In this document: piece after piece, positions 8,471 to 19,769 of the stretch
How positions within the stretch are numbered: the stretch's first letter is position 1
How the letters are laid out: each line of letters begins with the position of its first letter
NCBI RefSeq assembly: GCF_010501015.1
Contig: NZ_QVML01000008.1
Span: 21,841 to 85,840 of the forward strand
Direction: 5' to 3'
Source: Bacteroides sp. 214
GTDB taxonomy: Bacteria; Bacteroidota; Bacteroidia; Bacteroidales; Bacteroidaceae
DNA: 64,000 bases
Notes under the pieces: generated by a model
Databases searched by the model: none
The model's input: only the letters and a program-made list of their open reading frames with translations
Told to the model about the DNA's origin: nothing
Made by a program: the position numbers and the translations under genes

Positions 8471-8881
8471 ATGCCTACAATTCAGCAATTAGTAAGAAAA
8501 GGACGTGCTGTACTGACGGAGAAAAGTAAGTCTCCCGCTCTGGATTCGTGTCCTCAAAGACGTGGCGTTTGCGTGAGAGTTTATACAACAACTCCAAAAA
8601 AACCAAACTCAGCTATGCGTAAAGTAGCTCGTGTACGTTTGACAAACTCTAAGGAAGTAAACTCTTACATCCCGGGTGAAGGACATAACTTGCAAGAGCA
8701 CTCAATCGTGTTGGTACGTGGTGGTCGTGTAAAAGACCTACCGGGGGTACGTTATCACATCGTTCGCGGTACGTTAGATACAGCAGGTGTTGCCGGACGT
8801 ACACAAAGACGTTCTAAATATGGTGCTAAGCGTCCAAAACCAGGACAAGCAGCTGCAGCCGCTACTAAGAAAAAGAAATAA
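8471..8881 (+). CDS. rpsL: 30S ribosomal protein S12
   Basis: A 136-residue S12. The decoding-centre loop that touches the A-site codon is visible as [16 protein letters not shown], and the second contact loop as [10 protein letters not shown]. The lysine of PKKPNS is the classic site of streptomycin-resistance changes. The C-terminal tail is rich in Ala and Lys ([10 protein letters not shown]). It is the first gene after the strong promoter at 8375-8404 and is followed by a 143-base gap before rpsG. Confidence 0.98.
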   Translation: MPTIQQLVRKGRAVLTEKSKSPALDSCPQRRGVCVRVYTTTPKKPNSAMRKVARVRLTNSKEVNSYIPGEGHNLQEHSIVLVRGGRVKDLPGVRYHIVRGTLDTAGVAGRTQRRSKYGAKRPKPGQAAAAATKKKK

Positions 8882-9024
8882 TACGGATGTGATTATCCGA
8901 ATTGAAAAATTTAATAAATAACTTTCGTTTTAGTTTGTTGGACTTGGTATAGGTTGAGTAAATACTCCGGTGGGGGATTGAAGACACATTACAGCCAGAA
9001 ACAAAAACATAATTGTTCAAACAA
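8882..9024 (+). promoter_or_regulatory. rpsL-rpsG intercistronic leader, possible S7-binding site
   Basis: A 143-base gap in an otherwise tight operon. It begins with a hairpin (arms CGGAT 8884-8888 and ATCCG 8895-8899) and holds a G-rich stretch near 8971-8980. In E. coli, S7 represses its own operon by binding the S12-S7 spacer. The position matches, but I cannot show a conserved binding structure. Confidence 0.35.
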
Positions 9025-9501
9025 ATGAGAAAATCAAAACCGAAAAAACGCATTATCCTTCCGGATCCTGTGTTTAATGATCAAAAGGTTTCTAAATTCG
9101 TAAACCACTTGATGTATGATGGCAAAAAGAATATTTCTTATGAAATTTTCTATGCAGCATTAGAATTAGTATCAAAAAAACTTCCTAACGAAGAAAAATC
9201 AGCGCTTGAAATTTGGAAGAAAGCACTTGATAATGTAACCCCACAAGTGGAGGTTAAATCTCGTCGTGTAGGTGGTGCTACATTTCAAGTGCCAACCGAA
9301 ATTCGTCCAGACCGCAAAGAGTCAGTTTCAATGAAAAATTTGATTCTGTATGCTCGTAAGAGAGGTGGAAAAACAATGGCTGATAAACTTGCTGCTGAGA
9401 TCATAGATGCTTTTAATGAGCAAGGTGGTTCATACAAACGTAAGGAAGATATGCACAGAATGGCTGAGGCCAACAGAGCATTTGCACATTTTAGATTCTA
9501 A
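9025..9501 (+). CDS. rpsG: 30S ribosomal protein S7
   Basis: A 158-residue S7, which binds the 3' major domain of 16S rRNA and lines the E site. Family signatures include [14 protein letters not shown] at the N-terminus, [12 protein letters not shown], and [14 protein letters not shown] in the beta-hairpin arm. The ATG at 9025 is chosen because it gives the normal N-terminus MRKSKPKK; the upstream in-frame ATG at 9013 adds only four residues. It lies between rpsL and fusA in the usual str-operon order. Confidence 0.97.
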   Translation: MRKSKPKKRIILPDPVFNDQKVSKFVNHLMYDGKKNISYEIFYAALELVSKKLPNEEKSALEIWKKALDNVTPQVEVKSRRVGGATFQVPTEIRPDRKESVSMKNLILYARKRGGKTMADKLAAEIIDAFNEQGGSYKRKEDMHRMAEANRAFAHFRF

Positions 9502-9546
9502 TACTGAGAAACATTAATTATTAAAGGTAAGCGAAAGAATTAAAAA

Positions 9547-11664
9547 ATGGCAAAACAAGATTTACATTTAACTCGTAATATCGGTATCATGGCTCACATT
9601 GATGCCGGAAAAACAACTACTTCTGAGCGTATCCTGTTTTATACCGGATTAACTCATAAGATTGGTGAAACTCACGATGGTACTGCTACCATGGACTGGA
9701 TGGCTCAAGAGCAGGAACGTGGTATCACTATTACATCGGCTGCTACAACCACTCGTTGGAAATATGACGGCGATACTTATAAGATCAATTTGATTGACAC
9801 TCCGGGACACGTTGACTTTACTGTGGAAGTAGAGCGTTCATTGCGTGTTCTTGATGGTGCTGTTGCTACTTACTGTGCTGTAGGTGGCGTTGAACCACAA
9901 TCGGAAACAGTATGGCGTCAAGCTGATAAATACAATGTTCCACGTATTGGTTACGTGAACAAAATGGACCGTTCGGGAGCTGATTTCTTCGAAGTGGTTC
10001 GCCAAATGAAAGATGTATTGGGTGCTAACCCATGTCCTATAGTTGTTCCAATCGGTGCAGAAGAAACTTTCAAAGGTGTTGTTGACCTTATTAAAATGAA
10101 AGCTATTCTTTGGCATGATGAAACAATGGGTGCTGACTACTCTGTTGAAGATATACCAGCTGATTTATTAGCTGAATGTGAAGAATGGAGAGATAAAATG
10201 CTTGAATCAGTAGCTGATTATGATGACTCATTGATGGAGAAATATTTTGATGATCCTTCAACAATCACTGAAGAAGAAATTCTGCGTGCGCTTCGTAATG
10301 CTACTATTCAAATGGCTATTGTACCGATGTTGTGCGGTTCTTCATTCAAGAATAAAGGTGTGCAAACATTGTTAGACTATGCTTGTGCATTCTTGCCTTC
10401 TCCTTTGGATACTGGTAGTGTAACTGGAACAAATCCAAATACAGGCGAAGAGGTTGTAAGACAACCGGATGAAGAAGACAAGACATCTGCTTTAGCATTT
10501 AAAATTGCTACAGACCCTTATGTTGGTCGCTTAACTTTCTTCCGTGTATATTCAGGTAAAATTGATGCCGGTTCATACGTATTCAATGCTCGTTCAGGTA
10601 AAAAGGAACGTGTGTCGCGTATTTTCCAGATGCATTCAAATAAACAAAATCCGGTTGAAGTAATTGGTGCAGGTGATATTGGTGCAGGTGTTGGTTTTAA
10701 GGATATTCGTACAGGTGATACGCTTTGTGACGAATCAGCTCCAATCATTTTGGAATCTATTGATTTCCCAGAAACTGTGATTGGTATTGCTGTTGAGCCA
10801 AAAACTCAAAAAGATATGGACAAGCTTGCTAATGGTTTGGCGAAACTTGCTGAAGAAGACCCAACCTTTACTGTTAAAACAGACGAGCAATCAGGTCAAA
10901 CTATTATATCTGGAATGGGTGAGCTTCACTTGGATATTATTATCGACCGTTTGAGACGTGAATTTAAGGTTGAATGTAACCAAGGACGTCCTCAAGTAAA
11001 CTACAAAGAAGCTATTACTAAGACTGTTAATTTACGCGAAGTTTATAAGAAGCAGTCAGGTGGTCGTGGTAAGTTTGCTGACATTATAGTAAATATCGGT
11101 CCTATTGATCCTGATTTTGAACAAGGAGGATTGCAATTTATTGATGAAGTGAAGGGTGGTAATATTCCAAAAGAATTTATTCCTTCGGTTCAAAAAGGTT
11201 TCACTTCAGCGATGAAGAACGGTGTTCTTGCTGGATTCCCTCTTGATTCACTGAAAGTGACACTGATTGATGGTTCTTTCCATCCGGTTGACTCTGACCA
11301 ACTTTCATTTGAAATCTGTGCTATCCAAGCTTACAAAAATGCTTGCGCAAAAGCAGGTCCTGTATTGATGGAGCCTATTATGAAATTGGAAGTTGTAACT
11401 CCGGAAGAAAATATGGGTGATGTGATTGGTGACTTGAACAAACGCCGCGGACAAGTGGAAGGTATGGAATCAAGTAGATCGGGTGCGCGTATCGTAAAAG
11501 CATTGGTGCCACTGGGCGAAATGTTTGGTTATGTAACAGCATTACGTACCATTACATCAGGTCGTGCAACATCCTCAATGACTTACTCGCACCATGCACA
11601 AGTTTCTCAATCTATTGCCAAAGCAGTACTTGAAGAAGTGAAAGGTAGAGTAGATTTGATCTAA
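9547..11664 (+). CDS. fusA: Elongation factor G
   Basis: A 705-residue EF-G, the GTPase that drives tRNA-mRNA translocation. G1 is AHIDAGKTT (about 16-24), G2 includes [10 protein letters not shown]3 is DTPGHVDF, and G4 is NKMD. Domains II-V follow, with the domain IV loop region near [15 protein letters not shown]. The length is standard for the main bacterial EF-G. It follows rpsG by 45 bases and is followed by a strong hairpin before rpsJ, so it may be the last gene of a partly separate str transcription unit. Confidence 0.98.
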   Translation: MAKQDLHLTRNIGIMAHIDAGKTTTSERILFYTGLTHKIGETHDGTATMDWMAQEQERGITITSAATTTRWKYDGDTYKINLIDTPGHVDFTVEVERSLRVLDGAVATYCAVGGVEPQSETVWRQADKYNVPRIGYVNKMDRSGADFFEVVRQMKDVLGANPCPIVVPIGAEETFKGVVDLIKMKAILWHDETMGADYSVEDIPADLLAECEEWRDKMLESVADYDDSLMEKYFDDPSTITEEEILRALRNATIQMAIVPMLCGSSFKNKGVQTLLDYACAFLPSPLDTGSVTGTNPNTGEEVVRQPDEEDKTSALAFKIATDPYVGRLTFFRVYSGKIDAGSYVFNARSGKKERVSRIFQMHSNKQNPVEVIGAGDIGAGVGFKDIRTGDTLCDESAPIILESIDFPETVIGIAVEPKTQKDMDKLANGLAKLAEEDPTFTVKTDEQSGQTIISGMGELHLDIIIDRLRREFKVECNQGRPQVNYKEAITKTVNLREVYKKQSGGRGKFADIIVNIGPIDPDFEQGGLQFIDEVKGGNIPKEFIPSVQKGFTSAMKNGVLAGFPLDSLKVTLIDGSFHPVDSDQLSFEICAIQAYKNACAKAGPVLMEPIMKLEVVTPEENMGDVIGDLNKRRGQVEGMESSRSGARIVKALVPLGEMFGYVTALRTITSGRATSSMTYSHHAQVSQSIAKAVLEEVKGRVDLI

Positions 11665-11671
11665 AATAAAC

Positions 11672-11714
11672 AAGCAGCAGGTTAGCGAATGACTCTTAAC
11701 CTGCCGCTTTTATT
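11672..11714 (+). terminator. Terminator-like hairpin between fusA and rpsJ
   Basis: The core stem GCAGGTTA (11677-11684) with TAACCTGC (11697-11704) is perfect and extends outward through one mismatch to AAGC/GCTT. It is followed by TTTTATT. It starts 8 bases after the fusA stop. It may end the str transcript or act as an attenuator ahead of the S10 genes, since no clear TAnnTTTG box lies between it and rpsJ. Confidence 0.65.
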
Positions 11715-11741
11715 AGTATAATATATAATTAAAAAAAGACC

Positions 11742-12047
11742 ATGAGTCAGAAAATTAGAATTAAATTGAAATCTTATGATCACAACTTGGTTGACAAATC
11801 AGCTGAGAAGATTGTAAAGACAGTGAAGGCTACAGGTGCTATTGTTAGCGGTCCTATTCCATTGCCAACACACAAACGTATTTTTACAGTGAACCGTTCA
11901 ACGTTCGTGAATAAAAAATCAAGAGAACAGTTTGAACTTTGTTCGTACAAAAGACTGATTGATATCTATAGCTCAACAGCAAAGACTGTAGATGCGTTGA
12001 TGAAGCTTGAACTACCTAGTGGTGTAGAAGTTGAAATCAAAGTTTGA
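11742..12047 (+). CDS. rpsJ: 30S ribosomal protein S10
   Basis: A 101-residue S10 that sits in the 30S head and, in other bacteria, also works with NusB in antitermination. Signatures include [21 protein letters not shown] at the start and the extended loop [16 protein letters not shown]. The length is normal. It opens the S10 part of the cluster; rplC follows after 21 bases. Confidence 0.97.
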   Translation: MSQKIRIKLKSYDHNLVDKSAEKIVKTVKATGAIVSGPIPLPTHKRIFTVNRSTFVNKKSREQFELCSYKRLIDIYSSTAKTVDALMKLELPSGVEVEIKV

Positions 12048-12068
12048 TAATTATAATAAATAAGTGAA

Positions 12069-12686
12069 ATGCCAGGATTATTAGGAAAAAAAATCGGAAT
12101 GACATCCGTATTCAGTGCCGATGGTAAAAACGTACCATGCACTGTTATCGAAGTAGGTCCTTGTGTTGTTACTCAAGTAAAAACAGCAGAAAAAGATGGC
12201 TATGAGGCGGTACAGTTGGGTTTCCAAGATAAAAAGGAAAAACACACTACAAAACCTCTTCTTGGTCACTTTAAGAGAGCAGGAGTAACACCAAAGAGAC
12301 ACTTGGCCGAGTTCAAAGAATTTGAAAACGAACTTAACTTGGGTGATACCCTTACTGTTGAATTGTTTAATGATGTTGACTTTGTTGACGTTGTTGGTAC
12401 TTCAAAAGGTAAAGGTTTTCAAGGGGTTGTTAAAAGACATGGATTTGGTGGTGTGGGTCAAACTACACACGGTCAACACAATCGTGCTCGTAAACCGGGT
12501 GCTATTGGTGCTTGTTCATACCCTGCAAAGGTATTCAAAGGAATGCGCATGGGTGGACAAATGGGTGGTGACAGAGTTACTGTACAAAACCTTAAAGTAT
12601 TAAAAGTAATTTCGGAGCACAACCTTCTTTTGATTAAGGGTTCTATACCGGGTTGCAAAGGTTCAATCGTTTTAATAGAGAAATAA
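12069..12686 (+). CDS. rplC: 50S ribosomal protein L3
   Basis: A 205-residue L3, one of the early assembly proteins near the peptidyl-transferase centre. The N-terminus [15 protein letters not shown] and the long internal loop with [20 protein letters not shown] are typical. The stop overlaps the rplD start by one base (TAATG), which points to coupled translation. Confidence 0.97.
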   Translation: MPGLLGKKIGMTSVFSADGKNVPCTVIEVGPCVVTQVKTAEKDGYEAVQLGFQDKKEKHTTKPLLGHFKRAGVTPKRHLAEFKEFENELNLGDTLTVELFNDVDFVDVVGTSKGKGFQGVVKRHGFGGVGQTTHGQHNRARKPGAIGACSYPAKVFKGMRMGGQMGGDRVTVQNLKVLKVISEHNLLLIKGSIPGCKGSIVLIEK

Positions 12687-13324
12687 TGGAAGTTAACGTA
12701 TATAACATTAAAGGTGAGGACACTGGGAGAAAGATTGCGTTAAACGAATCTATCTTCGGAATTGAGCCGAATGACCACGCTATCTATTTGGATGTGAAAC
12801 AATACATGGCCAATAAGCGTCAAGGTACACACAAATCAAAAGAAAGAAGTGAAATGAGCGGTTCAACCCGTAAACTTGGTCGCCAAAAAGGTGGTGGTGG
12901 TGCACGTCGTGGTGATGTGAACTCTCCAGTTTTAGTGGGTGGTGCTCGTGTGTTTGGTCCTAAACCAAGAGATTACTCTTTTAAGCTGAATAAAAAAGTA
13001 AAAGCTTTAGCTAGAAAATCAGCTTTATCTTATAAGGCTAAAGGAAATGCAATTGTTGTGATTGAAGACTTCAATTATGAAGCTCCAAAGACCAAAGATT
13101 TTGTTGCAATGACAAAAAACTTGAAAGTAAATGACAAAAAGCTTCTTGTAGTTTTATCAGAATCAAATAAAAACGTATATTTGTCGGCTAGAAATTTACA
13201 GAAGGCTCATGTGCAAACTGTTTCAGGTCTAAATACTTATAGAGTTTTAGATGCTGGAGTTCTTGTGCTTACAGAAAGCGCTCTGTCAGCTATTGACAAT
13301 GTCTTAAGTAAAAAGGAGGCTTAA
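12686..13324 (+). CDS. rplD: 50S ribosomal protein L4
   Basis: A 212-residue L4, which lines the upper exit tunnel. The tunnel loop is visible ([19 protein letters not shown]). The start at 12686 overlaps the rplC stop and gives [10 protein letters not shown]; the longer frame from 12653 adds 11 unlikely residues inside rplC. In E. coli L4 represses the S10 operon; no such element is evident here. Confidence 0.96.
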   Translation: MEVNVYNIKGEDTGRKIALNESIFGIEPNDHAIYLDVKQYMANKRQGTHKSKERSEMSGSTRKLGRQKGGGGARRGDVNSPVLVGGARVFGPKPRDYSFKLNKKVKALARKSALSYKAKGNAIVVIEDFNYEAPKTKDFVAMTKNLKVNDKKLLVVLSESNKNVYLSARNLQKAHVQTVSGLNTYRVLDAGVLVLTESALSAIDNVLSKKEA

Positions 13325-13326
13325 TA

Positions 13327-13617
13327 ATGGGAATTATAATAAAACCGTTAGTTACAGAAAAAATGACAAACATAACCGAAAAGTTAAATCGTTTCGGATT
13401 TATTGTGCGTCCTGATGCTAACAAACTTGAAATTAAAAAAGAAATTGAAGCCTTGTACAATGTTACAGTGATTGATGTAAATACTGCTAAATATGCCGGC
13501 AAAAGTAAACGCCGTTATACAAGAGGTGGTATTGTTGATGGGAGAACTAACGCCTATAAAAAGGCAATAGTAACATTGAAAGAAGGAGATTCTATTGATT
13601 TTTATAGCAACATTTAA
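13327..13617 (+). CDS. rplW: 50S ribosomal protein L23
   Basis: A 96-residue L23, located at the tunnel exit where trigger factor and SRP dock. It shows the conserved start [12 protein letters not shown] and the [18 protein letters not shown] ending. Two bases separate it from rplD. Confidence 0.96.
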   Translation: MGIIIKPLVTEKMTNITEKLNRFGFIVRPDANKLEIKKEIEALYNVTVIDVNTAKYAGKSKRRYTRGGIVDGRTNAYKKAIVTLKEGDSIDFYSNI

Positions 13618-13622
13618 GAAAA

Positions 13623-14447
<825 letters not shown>

Positions 14448-14467
14448 TCTGATTAATTGAGTAAATT

Positions 14468-14737
14468 ATGAGTCGTTCATTAAAAAAAGGTCCATATATC
14501 AATGTAAAGCTTGAAAAAAAGATTCTTACCATGAATGAAGCTGGTAAGAAAAACGTTGTTAAGACTTGGGCCAGAGCTTCAATGATTTCGCCTGATTTCG
14601 TAGGGCATACAGTTGCAGTTCATAACGGAAATAAATTTATTCCTGTTTATGTTACCGAAAATATGGTAGGTCACAAGTTGGGCGAATTTGCACCAACTCG
14701 TACCTTCAGAGGACATGCTGGTAACAAGAAAAAATAA
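14468..14737 (+). CDS. rpsS: 30S ribosomal protein S19
   Basis: An 89-residue S19, which pairs with S13 in the 30S head. Signatures are [14 protein letters not shown] at the start and [18 protein letters not shown] near the end. It lies between rplB and rplV in standard order. Confidence 0.97.
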   Translation: MSRSLKKGPYINVKLEKKILTMNEAGKKNVVKTWARASMISPDFVGHTVAVHNGNKFIPVYVTENMVGHKLGEFAPTRTFRGHAGNKKK

Positions 14738-14774
14738 GGAAATTTTGCTGAAATAATAAAAGTAATAAATAATA

Positions 14775-15179
14775 ATGGGAGCAAGAAAAAAAATATCGGC
14801 TGACAAAAGAAAAGAAGCCCTTAAGACCATGTATTTCGCGAAATTGCGAAATGTTCCTACTTCCCCCCGCAAAATGCGTCTTGTGGCTGACATGATTCGC
14901 GGAATGGAAGTAAATAGAGCACTTGGTGTTTTGAAGTTCTCTTCGAAAGAAGCTTCTGCAAGAGTGGAAAAGTTATTGCGCTCTGCTATTGCTAATTGGG
15001 AACAGAAAAACGAACGCAAGGCTGAAAGTGGTGAATTGTTTGTGACTACGATTTATGTTGATGGTGGAGCAATGCTTAAAAGAATGAGACCTGCACCACA
15101 AGGGAGAGGATATAGAATTCGCAAACGTTCAAACCATGTGACTTTGTTTGTTGGTGCAAAAAGTAATAATGAAGAATAA
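14775..15179 (+). CDS. rplV: 50S ribosomal protein L22
   Basis: A 134-residue L22, whose beta-hairpin reaches the exit-tunnel narrowing. [19 protein letters not shown] and the tip [20 protein letters not shown] are typical; macrolide-resistance changes in other species fall in this hairpin. It lies 6 bases before rpsC. Confidence 0.96.
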   Translation: MGARKKISADKRKEALKTMYFAKLRNVPTSPRKMRLVADMIRGMEVNRALGVLKFSSKEASARVEKLLRSAIANWEQKNERKAESGELFVTTIYVDGGAMLKRMRPAPQGRGYRIRKRSNHVTLFVGAKSNNEE

Positions 15180-15185
15180 TTAGGT

Positions 15186-15908
15186 ATGGGACAAAAAGTA
15201 AATCCAATAAGTAACCGTTTAGGAATCATTAGAGGTTGGGATTCTAACTGGTATGGTGGAAACGATTATGGCGATGCATTGCTGGAAGATAGTAAAATTC
15301 GTAAATATCTGAATGCACGTTTAGCTAAAGCAAGCATATCCAGAATTGTCATTGAACGTACCTTGAAGCTTGTAACTATTACTGTTTGCACAGCTCGACC
15401 TGGTATCATTATCGGTAAAGGTGGACAAGAAGTTGACAAACTGAAGGAAGAGTTGAAAAAAATTACGGATAAAGATATTCAAATCAATATCTTTGAAGTA
15501 AAAAGACCTGAATTGGATGCAGTAATTGTAGCAACAAATATTGCTCGTCAGGTTGAAGGAAAGATCGCTTATCGCCGTGCCATTAAAATGGCTATCGCAA
15601 ATACTATGCGTATGGGTGCTGAGGGTATTAAAGTGCAAATTTCAGGACGTTTAAATGGGGCTGAAATGGCTCGTTCTGAAATGTATAAAGAAGGAAGAAC
15701 TCCATTGCATACTTTTAGAGCTGATATTGACTATTGCCATGCAGAAGCATTGACAAAAGTGGGCCTTTTAGGTGTAAAGGTTTGGATCTGTCGCGGTGAG
15801 ATATTTGGAAAGAGAGAACTTGCTCCAAACTTTACACAAAGTAAAGACAATGCTCGTGGTGGAAACAGCGGAGGCAAAAGCTTCAAAAGAAAGAAAAATA
15901 ATCGCTAA
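15186..15908 (+). CDS. rpsC: 30S ribosomal protein S3
   Basis: A 240-residue S3 with an N-terminal KH domain ([15 protein letters not shown] holds the GxxG loop) and the C-terminal domain [20 protein letters not shown]. It forms part of the mRNA entry channel with helicase activity. The tail is rich in Gly, Lys and Asn, as in other Bacteroidota. Confidence 0.97.
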   Translation: MGQKVNPISNRLGIIRGWDSNWYGGNDYGDALLEDSKIRKYLNARLAKASISRIVIERTLKLVTITVCTARPGIIIGKGGQEVDKLKEELKKITDKDIQINIFEVKRPELDAVIVATNIARQVEGKIAYRRAIKMAIANTMRMGAEGIKVQISGRLNGAEMARSEMYKEGRTPLHTFRADIDYCHAEALTKVGLLGVKVWICRGEIFGKRELAPNFTQSKDNARGGNSGGKSFKRKKNNR

Positions 15909-15930
15909 ACGAATTTGAGTTTTAGGAATC

Positions 15931-16365
15931 ATGTTACAACCGAAAAAGACAAAATTCAGAAGGCAACAGAAAGGACGTATGAAAGGGAATGCTCAACGGG
16001 GCAATCAACTTGCATTTGGTTCTTTTGGTATTAAAGCCTTGCAAAGTAAATGGATTACCGGTAGACAAATCGAAGCAGCACGTATTGCTGTGACAAGATA
16101 TATGCAACGTCAGGGACAAATTTGGATCCGTATTTTCCCGGACAAACCAATTACAAAGAAGCCAGCGGAAGTACGTATGGGTAAAGGTAAAGGTTCTCCG
16201 GAAGGATTTGTTGCTCCAATTACGCCGGGAAGAATTATTATTGAAGTAGAAGGGGTATCTTTCGAAATCGCAAAAGAAGCATTGCGCCTTGCAGCACAAA
16301 AGCTTCCTGTTACAACTAAGTTTGTTGTAAGACGCGACTATGATATTCAAAATCAAAATGCGTAA
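15931..16365 (+). CDS. rplP: 50S ribosomal protein L16
   Basis: A 144-residue L16, which sits near the A site. The start [19 protein letters not shown] and the loop [19 protein letters not shown] are diagnostic. It lies 22 bases after rpsC and 6 before rpmC. Confidence 0.97.
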   Translation: MLQPKKTKFRRQQKGRMKGNAQRGNQLAFGSFGIKALQSKWITGRQIEAARIAVTRYMQRQGQIWIRIFPDKPITKKPAEVRMGKGKGSPEGFVAPITPGRIIIEVEGVSFEIAKEALRLAAQKLPVTTKFVVRRDYDIQNQNA

Positions 16366-16371
16366 CGTATT

Positions 16372-16569
16372 ATGAAAATAGCAGAAATAAAAGAAATGTC
16401 TACTAGTGACTTGGTAGAGAGAATTGAAACAGAAGCGGTTAATTATAACCATATGATTTTAAATCATTCTATTTCTCCTTTAGATAATCCTGCTGTAATT
16501 AAACAATTACGCAGAACTATTGCACGCATGAAAACAGAATTGCGTGAAAGAGAACTTAATAATAAATGA
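16372..16569 (+). CDS. rpmC: 50S ribosomal protein L29
   Basis: A 65-residue L29, a two-helix protein at the tunnel exit beside L23. It starts [19 protein letters not shown] and ends in the typical [12 protein letters not shown] helix. Its position between rplP and rpsQ is standard. Confidence 0.95.
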   Translation: MKIAEIKEMSTSDLVERIETEAVNYNHMILNHSISPLDNPAVIKQLRRTIARMKTELRERELNNK

Positions 16570-16577
16570 TTGGCTTG

Positions 16578-16835
16578 ATGGAAGCAAGAAATTTAAGAAA
16601 AGAAAGAACTGGGGTTGTTCTAAGCAATAAAATGGAAAAAACCATTACTGTTGCCTCTAAATTTAAAGAGAAACACCCTATATATGGTAAGTTCGTTAGT
16701 AAAACGAAAAAATACCATGCTCACGACGAAAAGAATGAGTGTAATATTGGTGATACTGTGCGTATTATGGAAACTCGTCCGTTGAGCAAAACAAAAAGAT
16801 GGAGATTAGTCGAAATAATCGAAAGAGCTAAGTAA
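16578..16835 (+). CDS. rpsQ: 30S ribosomal protein S17
   Basis: An 85-residue S17, an early 16S-binding OB-fold protein. [19 protein letters not shown] and [19 protein letters not shown] are typical. I chose the ATG at 16578 ([12 protein letters not shown]). An in-frame ATG at 16566 overlaps the rpmC stop (ATGA) and would add MIGL; it could be used through coupling. Confidence 0.93.
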   Translation: MEARNLRKERTGVVLSNKMEKTITVASKFKEKHPIYGKFVSKTKKYHAHDEKNECNIGDTVRIMETRPLSKTKRWRLVEIIERAK

Positions 16836-16837
16836 TT

Positions 16838-17203
16838 ATGATACAAGTAGAATCTAGACTCACAGTATGTGATAATAGTGGAGCTAAAGAAGCTTTGTGT
16901 ATCCGCGTATTAGGTGGTACAAGACGTCGTTATGCTTCAGTAGGGGATGTAATTGTCGTTTCTGTAAAGAACGTAATCCCTGCAGGTGATATAAAGAAAG
17001 GTACAGTGTCAAAAGCTTTGGTCGTACGTACTAAGAAAGAGATCCGTCGTGCTGATGGTTCTTATATTCGTTTTGATGATAACGCTTGTGTGTTGTTAAA
17101 CAATGCAGGCGAAATAAGAGGAAGTCGTATCTTCGGCCCTGTAGCAAGAGAACTTCGTGCTACAAACATGAAAGTGGTATCACTTGCCCCAGAGGTGCTT
17201 TAA
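16838..17203 (+). CDS. rplN: 50S ribosomal protein L14
   Basis: A 121-residue L14 of normal length, at the subunit interface and the RsfS-binding surface. It starts [20 protein letters not shown] and ends with [11 protein letters not shown], both typical. Two bases separate it from rpsQ. Confidence 0.97.
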   Translation: MIQVESRLTVCDNSGAKEALCIRVLGGTRRRYASVGDVIVVSVKNVIPAGDIKKGTVSKALVVRTKKEIRRADGSYIRFDDNACVLLNNAGEIRGSRIFGPVARELRATNMKVVSLAPEVL

Positions 17204-17222
17204 TTTGTAAAAGATTTGAGTA

Positions 17223-17543
17223 ATGAGTAAATTACATATTAAAAAAGGCGATACAGTTTGCGTAAATGCTGGTGAAGATAAAGGTAAGACTGGTCGTGTA
17301 TTAAAGGTTCTCGTTAAAGAGAAACGTGCAATTGTAGAGGGTGTGAATATGGTGTCTAAAAGCACTAAGCCTAATGCAAAAAACCCACAAGGTGGTATTG
17401 TAAAGCAAGAAGCATCTGTGCACTTGTCAAACTTGAACCCGCTTGATCCTAAAACAGGAAAAGCAACGCGAATTGGTAGAAAAGAAAGTTCTGATGGAAC
17501 TTTAGTACGCTATTCTAAAAAGTCAGGAGAGGAGATTAAGTAA
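17223..17543 (+). CDS. rplX: 50S ribosomal protein L24
   Basis: A 106-residue L24 with the KOW motif [20 protein letters not shown] near its start and [15 protein letters not shown] in the middle. It initiates 50S assembly. Its TAATG overlaps the rplE start by one base. Confidence 0.96.
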   Translation: MSKLHIKKGDTVCVNAGEDKGKTGRVLKVLVKEKRAIVEGVNMVSKSTKPNAKNPQGGIVKQEASVHLSNLNPLDPKTGKATRIGRKESSDGTLVRYSKKSGEEIK

Positions 17544-18100
17544 TGAGTAATACTGCAAGCCTTAAAAAAGAATATGCAGAACGTATCGTTCCTGCATTGA
17601 AATCGCAATTTGAATATTCTTCATCTATGCAAGTGCCTGTACTTAAAAAGATTGTTATCAATCAAGGTTTAGGTATGGCTACAGCTGATAAAAAAATCAT
17701 TGAAATTGCTATTAATGAGATGACAGCTATTACTGGTCAAAAAGCAGTAGCTACAATCTCTAAAAAGGATATCTCGAACTTTAAGTTACGTAAGAAAATG
17801 CCTATTGGTGTTATGGTAACATTACGTCGGGAGAGAATGTATGAGTTTTTAGAGAAGCTAGTACGTGTGGCATTACCTCGTATTCGTGACTTTAAAGGTA
17901 TCGAAAGCAAGTTTGATGGTAGAGGTAATTATACACTTGGTATTCAGGAGCAAATCATATTTCCTGAAATAAATATTGATAGTATTACTAAAATCTTAGG
18001 AATGAATATTACCTTTGTAACTTCTGCGCAAACAGATGAAGAAGGATATGCATTGTTGAAAGAGTTTGGTTTACCTTTTAAAAATGCAAAAAAAGATTGA
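17543..18100 (+). CDS. rplE: 50S ribosomal protein L5
   Basis: A 185-residue L5, which binds 5S rRNA and contacts the P-site t[37 protein letters not shown] and [16 protein letters not shown] are conserved family segments. It is coupled to rplX by a one-base overlap and is 3 bases from rpsN. Confidence 0.97.
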   Translation: MSNTASLKKEYAERIVPALKSQFEYSSSMQVPVLKKIVINQGLGMATADKKIIEIAINEMTAITGQKAVATISKKDISNFKLRKKMPIGVMVTLRRERMYEFLEKLVRVALPRIRDFKGIESKFDGRGNYTLGIQEQIIFPEINIDSITKILGMNITFVTSAQTDEEGYALLKEFGLPFKNAKKD

Positions 18101-18103
18101 TAT

Positions 18104-18373
18104 ATGGCAAAAGAATCAATGAAAGCTCGGGAAGTAAAAAGAGCTAAGTTAGTGGCCAAATATGCTGAAAAAAGAGCAAAACTGAAAAAAGAAGGTGATT
18201 ATGACGCATTGCAAGCATTGCCTAAAAATGCGTCACCTGTGCGTTTGCACAATCGCTGTAGTTTGACTGGTCGTCCGAAAGGATATATCCGTCAATTCGG
18301 TATTTCAAGAATTCAGTTTCGTGAAATGGCATCAAATGGTCTTATCCCGGGCGTAAAAAAAGCAAGCTGGTAA
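18104..18373 (+). CDS. rpsN: 30S ribosomal protein S14 (long, zinc-free form)
   Basis: An 89-residue S14. The C-terminal part reads [20 protein letters not shown] with no CxxC pairs, so this is the long form that does not bind zinc. A 55-base gap with a terminator-like hairpin separates it from rpsH. Confidence 0.96.
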   Translation: MAKESMKAREVKRAKLVAKYAEKRAKLKKEGDYDALQALPKNASPVRLHNRCSLTGRPKGYIRQFGISRIQFREMASNGLIPGVKKASW

Positions 18374-18392
18374 GATATTTTGTTAAATATTG

Positions 18393-18427
18393 TCAGGGTA
18401 GTCCTGATTAATTTATTTTTTTTATTT
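18393..18427 (+). terminator. Terminator-like hairpin inside the spc genes
   Basis: Short stem TCAGG (18393-18397) / CCTGA (18403-18407) with a 5-base loop, followed by a T-rich stretch that includes an unbroken run of eight or more T before the rpsH ATG at 18429. It may reduce read-through or shape the rpsH leader. Confidence 0.45.
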
Positions 18428-18428
18428 T

Positions 18429-18824
18429 ATGACTGATCCAATAGCAGATTATTTGACTCGGTTACGGAATGCTATCAACGCAAAACATAGAGTTGTAGAA
18501 ATTCCGGCCTCAAATTTGAAAAAAGAAATCACAAAGATTCTTTTTGACAAGGGCTACATTCTTAATTATAAGTTTGTAGAAGATGGTCCACAAGGAACTA
18601 TCAAAGTAGCTTTGAAGTATGATGCCGTTAATAAGGTTAACGCTATCAAGAAGCTTCAAAGAGTCTCTTCACCAGGTTTACGTCAGTATACTGGGTATAA
18701 GGATATGCCGCGAGTAATTAATGGTTTGGGTATTGCAATAATATCTACTTCCAAAGGTGTAATGACAGACAAAGAAGCCTCTGAATTGAAAATCGGTGGT
18801 GAGGTATTGTGCTATGTCTATTAA
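18429..18824 (+). CDS. rpsH: 30S ribosomal protein S8
   Basis: A 131-residue S8 that binds 16S helix 21. It starts TDPIADYLTRLRNAINAKH and ends with the typical GIAIISTSKGVMTDKEA and GGEVLCYVY. In E. coli, S8 represses the spc operon; the hairpin just upstream is not obviously a copy of that site. Confidence 0.97.
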   Translation: MTDPIADYLTRLRNAINAKHRVVEIPASNLKKEITKILFDKGYILNYKFVEDGPQGTIKVALKYDAVNKVNAIKKLQRVSSPGLRQYTGYKDMPRVINGLGIAIISTSKGVMTDKEASELKIGGEVLCYVY

Positions 18825-18841
18825 TTTTAGGAGGAAAAGCA

Positions 18842-19396
18842 ATGTCAAGAATTGGGAAATTACCTATAAGTATTCCGGCAGGTGTTACTGTAGACCTGAA
18901 TGATAATTTTATCAAAGTAAAAGGACCAAAAGGTGAATTAATGCAATATGTTAATCCACTAATTAGTGTTGAAATTGAAAACGGGCAAATTACATTGAAC
19001 CGTAATAGTGATGAAAAACAAGAACGTGCATTTCACGGATTGTATCGCTCACTTATTAACAATATGGTAGTAGGTGTGTCTGAAGGGTATAAGAAAGAAC
19101 TTGAATTAGTTGGTGTAGGTTATCGTGCTTCTAATAATGGTAACATTATCGAACTTTCTTTAGGCTACACACATGCTATATTTATTCAATTGCCACCAGA
19201 AATAAAAGTTGAAACAAAATCAGAAAGAAATAAGAACCCTCTTATCCTTTTGGAATCATGCGATAAGCAGTTGCTAGGTCAAGTTTGTTCTAAAATACGC
19301 TCTTTCCGTAAACCTGAACCATATAAAGGTAAAGGTGTTAAATTTGTTGGCGAAGTTATTCGTAGAAAGTCTGGTAAATCGGCCGGTGCTAAGTAA
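18842..19396 (+). CDS. rplF: 50S ribosomal protein L6
   Basis: A 184-residue L6. The start [15 protein letters not shown] and the end [20 protein letters not shown] are typical. The ATG at 18842 is chosen over an in-frame ATG at 18809 inside rpsH. It is preceded by TAGGAGGA, one of the few clear Shine-Dalgarno sequences in the cluster. Confidence 0.96.
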   Translation: MSRIGKLPISIPAGVTVDLNDNFIKVKGPKGELMQYVNPLISVEIENGQITLNRNSDEKQERAFHGLYRSLINNMVVGVSEGYKKELELVGVGYRASNNGNIIELSLGYTHAIFIQLPPEIKVETKSERNKNPLILLESCDKQLLGQVCSKIRSFRKPEPYKGKGVKFVGEVIRRKSGKSAGAK

Positions 19397-19419
19397 ATAA
19401 TGATGTAAAAAGTATTATT

Positions 19420-19764
19420 ATGACAACAAAAATCGAAAGACGAATTAAGATCAAATATAGAGTACGCAATAAAATTTCAGGAACAACTGAATGTCCGCGT
19501 ATGAGTGTTTTTAGGAGCAATAAGCAAATTTATGTACAGATAATTGATGACCTAACAGGAAAAACATTAGCTGCTGCATCATCTTTGTCTTTAGAAGGCA
19601 AGATGCCTAAAAAGGAACAAGCTTCTAAAGTAGGTGAGATGATTGCTAAGAAGGCACAGGAAGCAGGTGTTACTACCGTTGTTTTTGACCGTAATGGCTA
19701 TCTTTATCATGGGAGAGTAAAAGAAGTTGCTGATGCAGCTCGTAATGGAGGACTTAAATTTTAA
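19420..19764 (+). CDS. rplR: 50S ribosomal protein L18
   Basis: A 114-residue L18, which helps bring 5S rRNA into the large subunit. [19 protein letters not shown] and [20 protein letters not shown] are typical. It sits between rplF and rpsE in standard order. Confidence 0.97.
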   Translation: MTTKIERRIKIKYRVRNKISGTTECPRMSVFRSNKQIYVQIIDDLTGKTLAAASSLSLEGKMPKKEQASKVGEMIAKKAQEAGVTTVVFDRNGYLYHGRVKEVADAARNGGLKF

Positions 19765-19769
19765 TCATT

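Noticed and set aside
15934..16452. Minus-strand open frame of 172 codons over rplP
   Set aside because: It is antisense to rplP and rpmC; its Phe/Cys-rich composition is typical of a frame opposite a Lys/Arg-rich ribosomal gene.
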